Shown: piece after piece, positions 1-6,184 of the stretch
Layout of the letters: every line of letters starts with the position of its first letter
Numbering within the stretch: position 1 is the first letter of the stretch
NCBI GenBank assembly: GCA_030705945.1
Contig: JAUZPS010000072.1
Location: 1 to 12,836 of the forward strand
Origin: Bacillota bacterium
GTDB lineage: Bacteria; Bacillota; Clostridia; Acetivibrionales; DSM-2933
Length of the DNA stretch: 12,836 nt
Direction: 5' to 3'
Translations under genes and position numbers: made by a program
The notes under the pieces: generated by a model
Told to the model about the DNA's origin: nothing
The model's database searches: none
Seen by the model: only the letters and a program-made list of their open reading frames with translations

Positions 1-45
1 CGCTAACATACGCAAAAAAAAAGCGGGAGTTATTGTACTTTTTTC

Positions 46-74
46 TTGACAAAACTTGCTTTGTAAATTAGAAT
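46..74 (+). promoter_or_regulatory. Sigma-A-type promoter for the ylxM-ffh operon
   Basis: The -35 box TTGACA (46-51) is a perfect consensus match. A 17-nt spacer separates it from the -10 box TAGAAT (69-74), which matches at five of six bases. Transcription would start near 81-83, about 35 nt before the ylxM start codon. This is the clearest promoter in the window and probably drives ylxM and ffh, and perhaps the genes after them. Seen directly in the sequence; activity is inferred. Confidence 0.8.
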
Positions 75-105
75 TAGGTGTAAAGTAATTATACTTTACA
101 CCTAA
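74..105. promoter_or_regulatory. Perfect 14-bp palindrome overlapping the promoter; probable operator
   Basis: TTAGGTGTAAAGTA (74-87) is repeated exactly in inverted orientation at 92-105, with ATTA between. The palindrome starts on the last base of the -10 box and covers the expected transcription start, a classic position for a repressor site. A transcript starting near 81 would lack half of the left arm, so the symmetry makes more sense as a DNA-binding site than as an RNA hairpin. The right end also overlaps the first bases of the ylxM Shine-Dalgarno sequence (104-108). I do not recognise the motif, and the cognate regulator is unknown; YlxM itself, an HTH protein, is one candidate. Confidence 0.6.
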
Positions 106-117
106 GGGTTGGAAAAT

Positions 118-474
118 ATGAATGATGTATTTGAAATAGGATTGTTGATGGATTTCTATGGTCAGCTTCTTACAGAAAGGCAGATGGAAATACTAGATCT
201 CCATTATAATAACGACTACTCTTTTGGAGAAATTGCCGAAGAGCTTGGCATAAGCAGGCAAGGTGTTTATGATAATATAAAAAGAGGAAAGTCAATTTTG
301 TTCGAAATGGAAGAGAAGCTTGGGCTTCTTGGGAAATTTTCAGTACAAAAGAGAAAAGCTGAGGAAATATTAGAACTATTAAAGGACATAAATATAGATA
401 GGCTGGACATAAAGGGTAAGGATAATATTATTAGGATAAAAGAAGGCGTTGAATTCATAATCAACAAAATTTAG
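118..474 (+). CDS. ylxM: YlxM/UPF0122 family helix-turn-helix protein
   Basis: Small (118 aa) putative DNA-binding protein of the YlxM family, which is encoded next to ffh in many Firmicutes and is thought to be connected with the signal recognition particle pathway; its molecular role is unsettled. A sigma-factor-region-4-like helix-turn-helix lies at about residues 34-57 (SFGEIAEELGISRQGVYDNI), preceded by a helix resembling the first part of that fold (LTERQMEILDLHY). The C-terminal half is charged and helical. The frame opens with TTG at 109, but AAGGG (104-108) touches that codon; ATG at 118 lies 9 nt behind it and is chosen. ffh follows after 14 nt, so the two are co-transcribed. Family assignment is firm; function is inferred. 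Confidence 0.9.
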   Translation: MNDVFEIGLLMDFYGQLLTERQMEILDLHYNNDYSFGEIAEELGISRQGVYDNIKRGKSILFEMEEKLGLLGKFSVQKRKAEEILELLKDINIDRLDIKGKDNIIRIKEGVEFIINKI

Positions 475-488
475 AGGAGTTTTGATAT

Positions 489-1829
489 ATGATATTCGAA
501 GGATTATCTGGAAAGCTGCAGGATGCTGTAAATAAACTTCGCGGCAAAGGAAGAGTCACTGAAAAAGACGTAAAGGATATGATGAGGGAAATAAAGCTTG
601 CCCTCTTGGAAGCAGACGTTAATTTTAAGGTTGTTAAGGACTTCGTAGCCAAGGTATCGGAAAGATCAGTTGGACAGGATGTTCTTGATAGCTTAACGCC
701 AGGTCAGCAGATAATTAAGATTGTTCACGAAGAATTGATAGAACTGCTTGGAAGAGAGTCAAGCAAAGTGACATTTTCTCCTAAGTCACCGACCGTATAT
801 ATGATGGTTGGACTTCAGGGGTCAGGTAAAACAACAACCTCCGGAAAGCTTGCCAGTTTGCTTAGAAAGCAGGGCAAAAATCCTCTCTTGGTTGCTTGTG
901 ATATCTACAGACCTGCTGCAATTAAGCAGCTAGAAGTAGTAGGCGGTCAATTGAGTATACCAGTATTTACTATGGGGGATAAGATTAGTCCAGTAGATAT
1001 AGCTAAAGCTGCCATCGAGCATGCAAAACTAAAACTTCACGATTTGGTTATCATAGATACGGCTGGTCGTCTTCATATAGATGATGAACTCATGAACGAG
1101 CTTATCAATGTTAAGAAGGCTGTTATGCCTCAGGAAATACTGCTTGTTATTGACTCTATGACAGGTCAGGATGCTGTTAACGTTTCACAGAGCTTTGATG
1201 AAAAGCTCGGAGTTGATGGAATAATTCTTACAAAGTTAGACGGTGATACAAGAGGAGGAGCTGCTTTATCTGTAAAGGCAGTTACCGGTAAGCCTATAAA
1301 GTTTGCTGGTATGGGAGAAAAGTTAAGTGATTTAGAACCATTTTTTCCTGACAGAATGGCTTCAAGAATACTTGGCATGGGCGACGTCTTAAGTCTTATA
1401 GAAAAGGCGCAGGAAGCATTTGATGAAAAGAAAGCTCTTGAATTAGAGAAAAAAATGCGTACAATGCAGTTTACTTTTGAGGATTTCTTGGACCAGATGC
1501 AGCAGATTAAGAAGATGGGGCCTTTATCGCAGGTTTTGGGAATGATACCTGGAATGAACACGAAAGCTCTTCAGGGAGCTGATCTTGATGAAAAGAAAAT
1601 GGGCCGGGTTGAGGCAATTATAAAATCCATGACTAAGCAGGAAAGACTCGAACCTTCTATTATCAACGGCAGCAGAAGAAGAAGGATCGCTTCGGGAAGC
1701 GGGACAACAATCCAGGAAGTTAATAAGCTTTTAAAAGAGTTTGAAGAAATGAAGAAGCTTATGAAGGTTATGGGTGATATGGGCAAACATGGTAAAAAAG
1801 GTCTTGGAAAATTTAAGTTGCCATTTTAG
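489..1829 (+). CDS. ffh: Signal recognition particle GTPase Ffh (SRP54)
   Basis: Protein component of the bacterial SRP. It binds 4.5S/scRNA and signal sequences of nascent membrane proteins and delivers ribosomes to the receptor FtsY at the membrane. Domains in order: N helical bundle (about 1-90), G domain (about 100-295) and methionine-rich M domain (about 325-440). Visible motifs: P-loop GLQGSGKTT (108-116), DTAGR (190-194), TKLD (248-251) followed by GDTRGGA, and the M-domain segments GMIPGM (351-356) and SRRRRIASGSGTT (395-407), which forms the RNA-binding helix-turn-helix region. Its 446 residues are normal for the family and it appears intact. The Shine-Dalgarno AGAGGAG (473-479) overlaps the ylxM stop, 9 nt before the ATG, which suggests translational coupling. 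Confidence 0.98.
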   Translation: MIFEGLSGKLQDAVNKLRGKGRVTEKDVKDMMREIKLALLEADVNFKVVKDFVAKVSERSVGQDVLDSLTPGQQIIKIVHEELIELLGRESSKVTFSPKSPTVYMMVGLQGSGKTTTSGKLASLLRKQGKNPLLVACDIYRPAAIKQLEVVGGQLSIPVFTMGDKISPVDIAKAAIEHAKLKLHDLVIIDTAGRLHIDDELMNELINVKKAVMPQEILLVIDSMTGQDAVNVSQSFDEKLGVDGIILTKLDGDTRGGAALSVKAVTGKPIKFAGMGEKLSDLEPFFPDRMASRILGMGDVLSLIEKAQEAFDEKKALELEKKMRTMQFTFEDFLDQMQQIKKMGPLSQVLGMIPGMNTKALQGADLDEKKMGRVEAIIKSMTKQERLEPSIINGSRRRRIASGSGTTIQEVNKLLKEFEEMKKLMKVMGDMGKHGKKGLGKFKLPF

Positions 1830-1883
1830 AGATTAAATTTATTTAATTATAAATATCATTATTTTTCAAAGGAGGTGAAAAAT

Positions 1884-2126
1884 GTGGCTGTAAAAATTAG
1901 ATTAAAGAGAATTGGAGCAAAGAAGAATCCGTTCTATAGAGTAGTTGTTGCAGATTCAAGATTTCCTAGAGACGGAAGATTTATAGAAGAAATAGGAACT
2001 TATAACCCTATTGTAGAACCAGCTCAAATCAATATTGACAGTGAGAAAGCTCAGAAATGGATTAAAAACGGAGCTCAACCTACTGACACAGTTAAGTCAT
2101 TGTTGAAAAAAACTGGAGCTATATAA
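1884..2126 (+). CDS. rpsP: 30S ribosomal protein S16
   Basis: Small-subunit ribosomal protein that binds 16S rRNA and helps assemble the 30S body. The 80-residue product begins with the typical family sequence AVKIRLKRIGAKKNPFYRVV and carries the conserved DSRFPRDGRFIEEIGTYNP segment. The open frame extends back to a GTG at 1875, but that codon lies inside the Shine-Dalgarno AAAGGAGGTG (1868-1877). The GTG at 1884, 8 nt behind GGAGG, gives the expected N-terminus and is chosen. It is the first of the rpsP-khpA-rimM-trmD order conserved in Firmicutes and sits 54 nt behind ffh with no evident terminator between them. Confidence 0.97.
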   Translation: MAVKIRLKRIGAKKNPFYRVVVADSRFPRDGRFIEEIGTYNPIVEPAQINIDSEKAQKWIKNGAQPTDTVKSLLKKTGAI

Positions 2127-2216
2127 CATTTACAGGATATTTGACCCATTGTAGCGTACATATAAGGGGTTATTCCATATATGCGCCACATGTGTAGGAT
2201 ATTTGGAGGTTGGACA

Positions 2217-2447
2217 ATGAAAGAACTACTTGAATTTATAGCAAAGTCCCTTGTTGATGAGCCTGATATGGTTTCTGTAAATGAAGTTGAAGGCGAACAA
2301 TCCATTATCCTTGAGTTGAAAGTTGCGAAAGACGATATGGGAAAAGTTATTGGAAAACAAGGACGAATAGCAAAAGCTATCAGAACTGTTGTGAAATCAG
2401 CAGCAGTTAAGGAAAATAAAAGAGTTGAAGTTGATATTATTCAATAA
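2217..2447 (+). CDS. khpA: KH-domain RNA-binding protein KhpA
   Basis: A 76-residue single-KH-domain protein. The KH signature GxxG appears as GKQG at residues 46-49 inside VIGKQGRIAKAIRTVV. KhpA binds RNA as a dimer, or with KhpB/EloR, and in Gram-positive bacteria affects cell elongation and mRNA behaviour. Its place between rpsP and rimM is the usual one. The frame is open back to ATG 2181, but GGAGG (2205-2209) sits 7 nt before ATG 2217, and MKELLEFIAKSLVDEPD is the typical family start; the extra 12 residues would be unlikely. About 90 nt separate it from rpsP. Confidence 0.95.
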   Translation: MKELLEFIAKSLVDEPDMVSVNEVEGEQSIILELKVAKDDMGKVIGKQGRIAKAIRTVVKSAAVKENKRVEVDIIQ

Positions 2448-2473
2448 ACGGCGTTAAGGTGTGTTAATGAATG

Positions 2474-2502
2474 GTAAAAGGATTATTTATTAATTCTTTT
2501 AC
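2474..2502. other. Small AT-rich hairpin after khpA
   Basis: GTAAAAGGATTA (2474-2485) pairs with TAATTCTTTTAC (2491-2502), giving 12 pairs including one G-U, around a 5-nt loop. It has little GC and no thymine run after it, so it is a poor intrinsic terminator. It could protect the 3' end of the khpA message or be chance symmetry in AT-rich DNA. Confidence 0.3.
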
Positions 2503-2511
2503 ATTCTCATG

Positions 2512-2588
2512 GAATTACTTCACATGTTTGCCTCATTTTAATCAATAATTAAATTATTTAATGGGGGGCAAACTATTGTGAAGTAATT
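2512..2588. other. Long imperfect palindrome between khpA and rimM
   Basis: AATTACTTCACA (2513-2524) is perfectly complementary to TGTGAAGTAATT (2577-2588). After an asymmetric bulge (T against TAT), GTTTGCC (2526-2532) pairs with GGCAAAC (2567-2573). The loop holds a further small symmetry around AATAAT/ATTATT. In total 19 pairs form a 77-nt stem-loop inside a ribosomal-protein operon. No strong thymine run follows, so termination would be inefficient; RNA processing, attenuation or an ancient inserted hairpin element are alternatives. The structure is seen directly; its role is unknown. Confidence 0.5.
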
Positions 2589-2626
2589 TCTTAAACATTC
2601 CCAGACGCTTTTTTGATCTATATATT

Positions 2627-2674
2627 TTGCAATAAATATTTTACATCCATTTTTTATATTGCAACTTATATAAT
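2627..2674 (+). promoter_or_regulatory. Possible weak promoter region with an inverted repeat before rimM
   Basis: A perfect TATAAT (2669-2674) lies 37 nt before the rimM start, but no good -35 box is found 16-18 nt upstream of it (TTTACA at 2640-2645 is 23 nt away). Just before it, TTGCAATA (2627-2634) and TATTGCAA (2657-2664) form an 8-bp inverted repeat with a 22-nt gap. Together with the 264-nt gap after khpA, this hints that rimM-trmD may have their own regulated start. Weak evidence. Confidence 0.25.
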
Positions 2675-2711
2675 AGAGTATTAAGATTACTGTTTTGAGG
2701 TGCTGAAAGAT

Positions 2712-3218
2712 ATGAACGATTTTCTACAGGTTGGAAAAATTGTTAATACCCACGGAGTCAAGGGGGAGCTGAAGGTTATTCCTTTAACCGATGATCCAAC
2801 TAGGTTTGATGACCTTGAGGATGTATTTGTCGGAACTGATACCTCCATGAACATTGTGAATATTGAAAGTGTTAAATATTTCAAAAACACCGTGATAATT
2901 AAATTCAAAGAAGTCTTGGATATGAACGATGCTTTAAAATTGAAAGACCAATATATATATATTGACAGAAAAAATGCTGTTAAGCTTCCGAAGGATACTT
3001 ATTTTATATGCGATCTTATTGGATTAGAGGTTTTTGAGGATGGAAATCGGATCGGTGAAATTAAGGATATTATTCAAACCGGGAGCAATGATGTATATAT
3101 AGTTAAAGACGAAGAAAATAAGGAAATACTTATACCAGCTTTAAAAACTGTTGTAAAGGCTGTTTCTATTGAAAATAAAAGGATGGAAGTGTCTCTTCCT
3201 GAGGGACTTTTAGATTAA
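2712..3218 (+). CDS. rimM: Ribosome maturation factor RimM
   Basis: Assembly factor that binds the 30S subunit near protein S19 and helps mature the 16S rRNA 3' (head) domain. The 168-residue product shows the N-terminal RimM barrel signature VGKIVNTHGVKGELKV (about 7-22), the linker KDTYFICDLIGLEV (94-107) that opens the PRC-barrel domain, GSNDVYIV (124-131), and the C-terminal motif EVSLPEGLLD (159-168). The frame extends to GTG 2700, but that codon overlaps the Shine-Dalgarno GAGGTG (2697-2702); ATG 2712, 9 nt behind, gives the family N-terminus. It lies upstream of trmD as in most bacteria. Intact. Confidence 0.95.
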   Translation: MNDFLQVGKIVNTHGVKGELKVIPLTDDPTRFDDLEDVFVGTDTSMNIVNIESVKYFKNTVIIKFKEVLDMNDALKLKDQYIYIDRKNAVKLPKDTYFICDLIGLEVFEDGNRIGEIKDIIQTGSNDVYIVKDEENKEILIPALKTVVKAVSIENKRMEVSLPEGLLD

Positions 3219-3315
3219 AATCAATTAGTCTTTTACATTTAGAAGAGAAAAATATCGTTAAAACTGTTCGTTATTTTGCTCTTCTAGATAATGATTTTAA
3301 TATTGATTAAAATCA
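3214..3315 (+). promoter_or_regulatory. Stem-loop region with two mutually exclusive pairings between rimM and trmD
   Basis: A central hairpin pairs TAGAAGAG (3240-3247) with CTCTTCTA (3279-3286), continued after one mismatch by AAAATA/TATTTT. Outside it, segment A ATTAAAATCA (3214-3223, overlapping the rimM stop) can pair with segment B TGATTTTAAT (3292-3301). B can equally pair with segment C ATTAAAATCA (3306-3315), an exact copy of A, across a 4-nt loop. A-B and B-C exclude each other, the geometry of an attenuator or RNA switch. C ends about 20 nt before the trmD Shine-Dalgarno (3333-3340). The pairings are AT-rich, so function is uncertain. Confidence 0.4.
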
Positions 3316-3345
3316 ATCTGATGGACTATATTAAAAGGGATTTAA

Positions 3346-4044
3346 ATGCTTATGAGATTTGATGTATTAACCTTATTCCCTGACGCGTTTAACTCGATAA
3401 TGGCGGACAGCATAATCGGAAATGCGAGAGAAAAAGGGATTATTGAAATAAACCCAATAAATATACGCGATTATTCAAGCAATAAACATAAAAAAGTTGA
3501 TGATTACCCTTATGGCGGTGGAAGCGGTATGGTAATGACTGTACAGCCAATATATGACGCTTTTTCTTCAATTGTAAACAGCGTGGGCTATAAGCCTAGA
3601 ACTATTTATTTGTCTCCTCAGGGAAGGGTTTTTAATCAAAAAATCGCCAATGAGCTAAAAAGTTATGGTCACATTGTTCTTTTATGCGGACATTATGAAG
3701 GAATTGATGAGAGAATAATAGAAGAGATTGTTGATGAAGAGATATCAATTGGCGACTATGTCTTGACAGGAGGAGAGCTGCCCGCAATGGTTATGATAGA
3801 TTGCATAAGCCGTCTTGTGCCAGGCGTGTTGTCAAGCGAAGCGGCTTTTATGGAAGAATCCCATTACAATGGGCTGCTTGAATATCCCCAGTATACCAGA
3901 CCGTATGATTTTATGGGAAGAAAGGTTCCTGATATTTTATTATCCGGACATCATGCAAATATTGAAAAGTGGCGCAGGGAACAATCAATAAAAAGAACTT
4001 TGGAAAAGAGACCTGATTTGATAAAAAATGAAGATAACATATAA
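3346..4044 (+). CDS. trmD: tRNA (guanine-N1)-methyltransferase TrmD
   Basis: Transfers a methyl group from S-adenosylmethionine to N1 of guanosine 37 of tRNAs, preventing +1 frameshifting. The 232-residue product has the SPOUT trefoil-knot signatures: DDYPYGGGSGMVM (52-64), LSPQGRVFNQ (89-98), LCGHYEGIDERI (113-124), and SIGDYVLTGGELPAM (134-148) followed by DCISRLVPGVL, with LEYPQYTRP (178-186) near the C-terminus. AAAAGGGA (3333-3340) supports ATG 3346; ATG 3352 would give the commoner MRFDVLTLFP start but is 11-12 nt from the Shine-Dalgarno, so the start is uncertain by two residues. rplS, the usual next gene, is not present; a family-R repeat begins right after the stop codon. Confidence 0.97.
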   Translation: MLMRFDVLTLFPDAFNSIMADSIIGNAREKGIIEINPINIRDYSSNKHKKVDDYPYGGGSGMVMTVQPIYDAFSSIVNSVGYKPRTIYLSPQGRVFNQKIANELKSYGHIVLLCGHYEGIDERIIEEIVDEEISIGDYVLTGGELPAMVMIDCISRLVPGVLSSEAAFMEESHYNGLLEYPQYTRPYDFMGRKVPDILLSGHHANIEKWRREQSIKRTLEKRPDLIKNEDNI

Positions 4045-4112
4045 GCGTATTTCAAAAAGTTCCTTGTTAACTTTTGTACGGTTAAAACAACTGTATCAAG
4101 TTTTTGAAACGC
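4045..4112 (+). repeat. Palindromic repeat family R, copy 1
   Basis: First of three related elements. Right arm TTTTTGAAACGC (4101-4112) pairs with left arm GCG..TTTCAAAAA (4045-4058), which has two extra bases (AT) inside. It shares TTCCTTGTT near the left end and TATCAAG before the right arm with copies 2 and 3. The interior differs but can still fold (TTGTT/AACAA plus AAC/GTT). It starts on the base after the trmD stop. The 3' tail seen in copies 2 and 3 is not clearly present here. Confidence 0.8.
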
Positions 4113-4149
4113 CAAGTATACTAAACATATTTTTATATGATAAAAAATA

Positions 4150-4170
4150 TTTACTGTGAAGTTTTACTGT
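4150..4170 (+). promoter_or_regulatory. Possible regulator site upstream of the first araC-type gene
   Basis: TTTACTGT occurs at 4150-4157 and again at 4163-4170, 13 bp apart, 28 nt before the chosen start codon. The whole stretch also has outer symmetry (TTTAC ... GTAAA). AraC-type proteins often bind direct repeats near their own promoter, so autoregulation is conceivable. No convincing -35/-10 pair was found here. Confidence 0.2.
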
Positions 4171-4197
4171 AAATATCTATAAAGTGAGTTGAATTAC

Positions 4198-5079
4198 ATG
4201 GATGAGAAGGAACTTTTAAAGATTCGCAGTTTAGTCGGAAATATTACAAGAAATAATCTGAAATATGTGGATTGTTACATTTCTGATGATCTTGGAATAT
4301 TTATTCCTAGTGTTGGATTTTGTGAGTACGCAATAACTCCAAGTCATACGCATCCATCATATTCTTTTATATTATATTTGACAGAGGAAACAATTCTTGT
4401 TCAGCCTGAATTTGAGATCTCAGAGGGACAATTCCTTGTTACTGCCATCTCTCCCAATCTTCCTCATGAGGAAGAAAAAGCGGATCTATTCAGAAGATAT
4501 ATTGCAATAATGATTTCTAAATATCTTTTTGAATCAATCTATTTATTATATGACATGCAAAAACCTCAATTGTATAATTGGAAGCAGTTCTTAGTTGAGA
4601 GTGAATTTTTACAGTTCATAAACAGGTTTATGAGTGAATATGATAACAAATTACCTGGCAGAGATAATATGTTAAAATCTATTTCCTCAATTATTACCCA
4701 TGAATTAATCAGAGGATTATTAGGAAGAAATTTACTAAGTGGATATGGTTCTGGACGTCTAGAAATTGAAAAAGTCATTGGATATATGAATCAATATTTT
4801 GGCGAAAAGCTTACAATAAAAAAACTTGCAGCGGTTGCTAATATCTCAGAATCACACTTAATAAGAATTTTTAAAAAGGAAACAGCCATGTCTCCTTTAG
4901 AATACCTTATAAAACTAAGAATTAATAAGGCAAAAAAACTATTGAGAAACCGGAATTTAAGAATAACTGACATATCTTTTAAATGCGGTTTTAACAGCCC
5001 GTCAAATTTTTCTTCCAGTTTTATCAAGCATTCTGGAATGACACCCTCGGACTATCAAAAAAGCTTTGATGGAGAATAA
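4198..5079 (+). CDS. AraC family transcriptional regulator with N-terminal cupin-type sensor domain
   Basis: A 293-residue AraC/XylS regulator. The N-terminal half (about 25-110) looks like a cupin ligand-binding domain, with histidines at 50, 52 and 90 (SHTHPSYSF; NLPHEE). The C-terminal 100 residues carry two helix-turn-helix motifs: LTIKKLAAVANISESHLIRI (205-224) and ITDISFKCGFNSPSNFSSSF (256-275), ending in the family motif GMTPSDYQKS. The ligand is unknown; sugars are common for this architecture. TTG 4189 also opens the frame but touches the Shine-Dalgarno AAGTGAG (4182-4188), so ATG 4198, 9 nt behind, is preferred. It lies alone between R copies 1 and 2, so its targets cannot be read from an operon; the pyridoxamine-oxidase-like gene downstream is one candidate. 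Confidence 0.88.
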   Translation: MDEKELLKIRSLVGNITRNNLKYVDCYISDDLGIFIPSVGFCEYAITPSHTHPSYSFILYLTEETILVQPEFEISEGQFLVTAISPNLPHEEEKADLFRRYIAIMISKYLFESIYLLYDMQKPQLYNWKQFLVESEFLQFINRFMSEYDNKLPGRDNMLKSISSIITHELIRGLLGRNLLSGYGSGRLEIEKVIGYMNQYFGEKLTIKKLAAVANISESHLIRIFKKETAMSPLEYLIKLRINKAKKLLRNRNLRITDISFKCGFNSPSNFSSSFIKHSGMTPSDYQKSFDGE

Positions 5080-5435
5080 ATAAAAGCGCCAGTCGCAATA
5101 ATATTTGTTCAAAGTATACTGTGTCAATATTTATAAATACTTTCCTTAAAGAACCCTACCTTATTTTGCTACAAAGAGTTAAATCCCAATCAATATGTTG
5201 ACTTATTATCAAGGGCGTTTCAAAAAATTCCTTGTTCAAGTTTTGTATGATGAAAACTTATTATATCAAGTTTTTGAAACTCTCGGTTGACCAGTTTATT
5301 TTTTATAATATCTAAATGATAATCTTTTAGTATAGAATGATAATATTTTTAAAGATTTCTTATTATATTTTTTGTACAATGAGAAACAAGATATTTTTAT
5401 CGATGGGATAAATAAATTATAAAGGTGGGATTAGT
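5080..5435. other. Gene-free stretch between araC-type gene and PNPOx-like gene
   Basis: This 356-bp AT-rich gap holds R copy 2 (5211-5308). Otherwise I see no open frame with a ribosome site, no clear terminator behind the araC-type gene and no convincing promoter. TACAAT at 5375-5380 is a -10-like box without a matching -35. Confidence 0.6.
5211..5308 (+). repeat. Palindromic repeat family R, copy 2
   Basis: Left arm GCGTTTCAAAAA (5215-5226) pairs with right arm TTTTTGAAAC (5271-5280), an inner CTTG/CAAG pairing adds four pairs, and AAGTTTT/AAAACTT (5239-5245 and 5253-5259) forms a perfect inner hairpin. A tail containing GTTGACCAGTT and then TTTTTT (5286-5304) is shared with copy 3. TATC flanks the unit on both sides (5207-5210 and 5309-5312), a possible 4-bp target duplication that sets the limits given. 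Same orientation as copies 1 and 3. The hairpin is certain; exact limits are tentative. Confidence 0.75.
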
Positions 5436-5870
5436 ATGACAAAACAAGAAATTTTGGATATTATTAATAAGAATCCGGTTTTTTATTTAGCAACTGTTGA
5501 AGATACTCAGCCAAGAGTCAGGGGAATGCTGCTATATAAAGCTGATGAAGATGGAATAGTTTTTCACACGGGCAGTATGAGGGATTTATATGGACAAATA
5601 CTGAAAAATCCTAAAGCGGAGCTATGCTTTAACGATTTTAAAAGTGGAGTTCAGGTGAGGGTAAGAGGTATACTTGAGGTAGTTGATGATATAAAGATTA
5701 AGGATGAAATATCAGAACATCCCACCAGAACTTTTCTGAATCCATGGAAAGAAAGCATAAGCAAGGATGAATTCTATAGAACTTTTATTGTACTGAAGCT
5801 CAAAGAGTGTATCGCTAGTACATGGACGATGGAAAATAACTTTGCTCCGAAAGAAGATATAAAGTTGTAA
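5436..5870 (+). CDS. Pyridoxamine 5'-phosphate oxidase-fold family protein
   Basis: A 144-residue protein of the PNPOx-like split-barrel, flavin- or heme-binding superfamily. The N-terminal pattern ILDIINKNPVFYLATVEDTQPRVRG (6-30) and the strand/helix pattern IVFHTGSMRDLYGQILKNPKAELCF (41-65) are typical of small single-domain members in clostridia. These are usually annotated as flavin-dependent oxidoreductases or general-stress-like proteins; substrate and cofactor cannot be determined here. True PdxH is longer and a biosynthetic role is not supported. AAAGGTGG (5421-5428) lies 7 nt before the ATG. It is monocistronic between R copy 2 and E copy A. Confidence 0.8.
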   Translation: MTKQEILDIINKNPVFYLATVEDTQPRVRGMLLYKADEDGIVFHTGSMRDLYGQILKNPKAELCFNDFKSGVQVRVRGILEVVDDIKIKDEISEHPTRTFLNPWKESISKDEFYRTFIVLKLKECIASTWTMENNFAPKEDIKL

Positions 5871-5872
5871 AT

Positions 5873-6126
5873 ATATGTTTCGTAATAAATATTTTACATT
5901 AACTTTTAAAATCACGAAACAAATGCTTTGATATATAAATCGTGAAAAATTCCATATTATTTTTGCAAATGAAGATATTCTAACTTCATTTGCTTAGGGC
6001 GTTTCAAAAAATTCCTTGTTCAAGTTTATACGACGAAGACCCATTATATCAGGTTTTTGAAACGACCAGTTGACCAGTTATTTTTTTGATACTACCTTAT
6101 GTAAAACCTTTTTCACGATTTATATA
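5873..6126 (+). repeat. Palindromic double-hairpin repeat family E, copy A (interrupted)
   Basis: Hairpin I: GTTTCGTAAT (5877-5886) against ATCACGAAAC (5911-5920), one mismatch. After a short spacer containing GCTTTGAT comes hairpin II, with perfect 18-bp ends TATATAAATCGTGAAAAA (5932-5949) and its complement at 6109-6126, and an inner stem GCAAATGAAG/CTTCATTTGC (5965-5974 and 5984-5993). R copy 3 plus a 4-bp duplication splits hairpin II; without those 103 bp its core (5934-6124) is 88 bp and aligns gap-free with copy B at 74 of 88 positions. No transposase is encoded, so it is MITE-like at most. Confidence 0.85.
5997..6095 (+). repeat. Palindromic repeat family R, copy 3, inserted into E copy A
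   Basis: Left arm GCGTTTCAAAAA (5999-6010) pairs with right arm TTTTTGAAACG (6054-6064). Shared with copy 2 are the left 27 bases almost exactly, TTATATCA before the right arm, and the tail GTTGACCAGTT followed by a thymine run. CTTA lies on both sides (5993-5996 and 6096-6099). Comparison with E copy B fixes the insertion as 99 bp plus a 4-bp duplication, making this the best-delimited copy. Confidence 0.82.
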
Positions 6127-6184
6127 GAGAGATACCGGGCTAAATGTTTTTTTGTTCGGTATTTTGTATCTTAGAAATAAATAA

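Noticed and set aside
1..45. End of an upstream gene (for example ftsY) at the window start
   Set aside because: Too short, no recognisable coding pattern; probably intergenic.
267..1786. Minus-strand frames inside ylxM and ffh
   Set aside because: They are antisense shadows of well-identified genes, with low-complexity Ser/Ile/Phe-rich products and no ribosome sites.
2448..2711. Riboswitch or ribosomal-protein leader before rimM
   Set aside because: The palindrome does not match the layout of any riboswitch I know, and rimM is not a typical target of such leaders.
4045..6095. R repeats as ordinary rho-independent terminators or a CRISPR array
   Set aside because: The stems are AT-rich and not directly followed by a thymine tract. 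The copies are 0.8-1.2 kb apart with genes between, so there is no array. A termination role is still possible but not shown.
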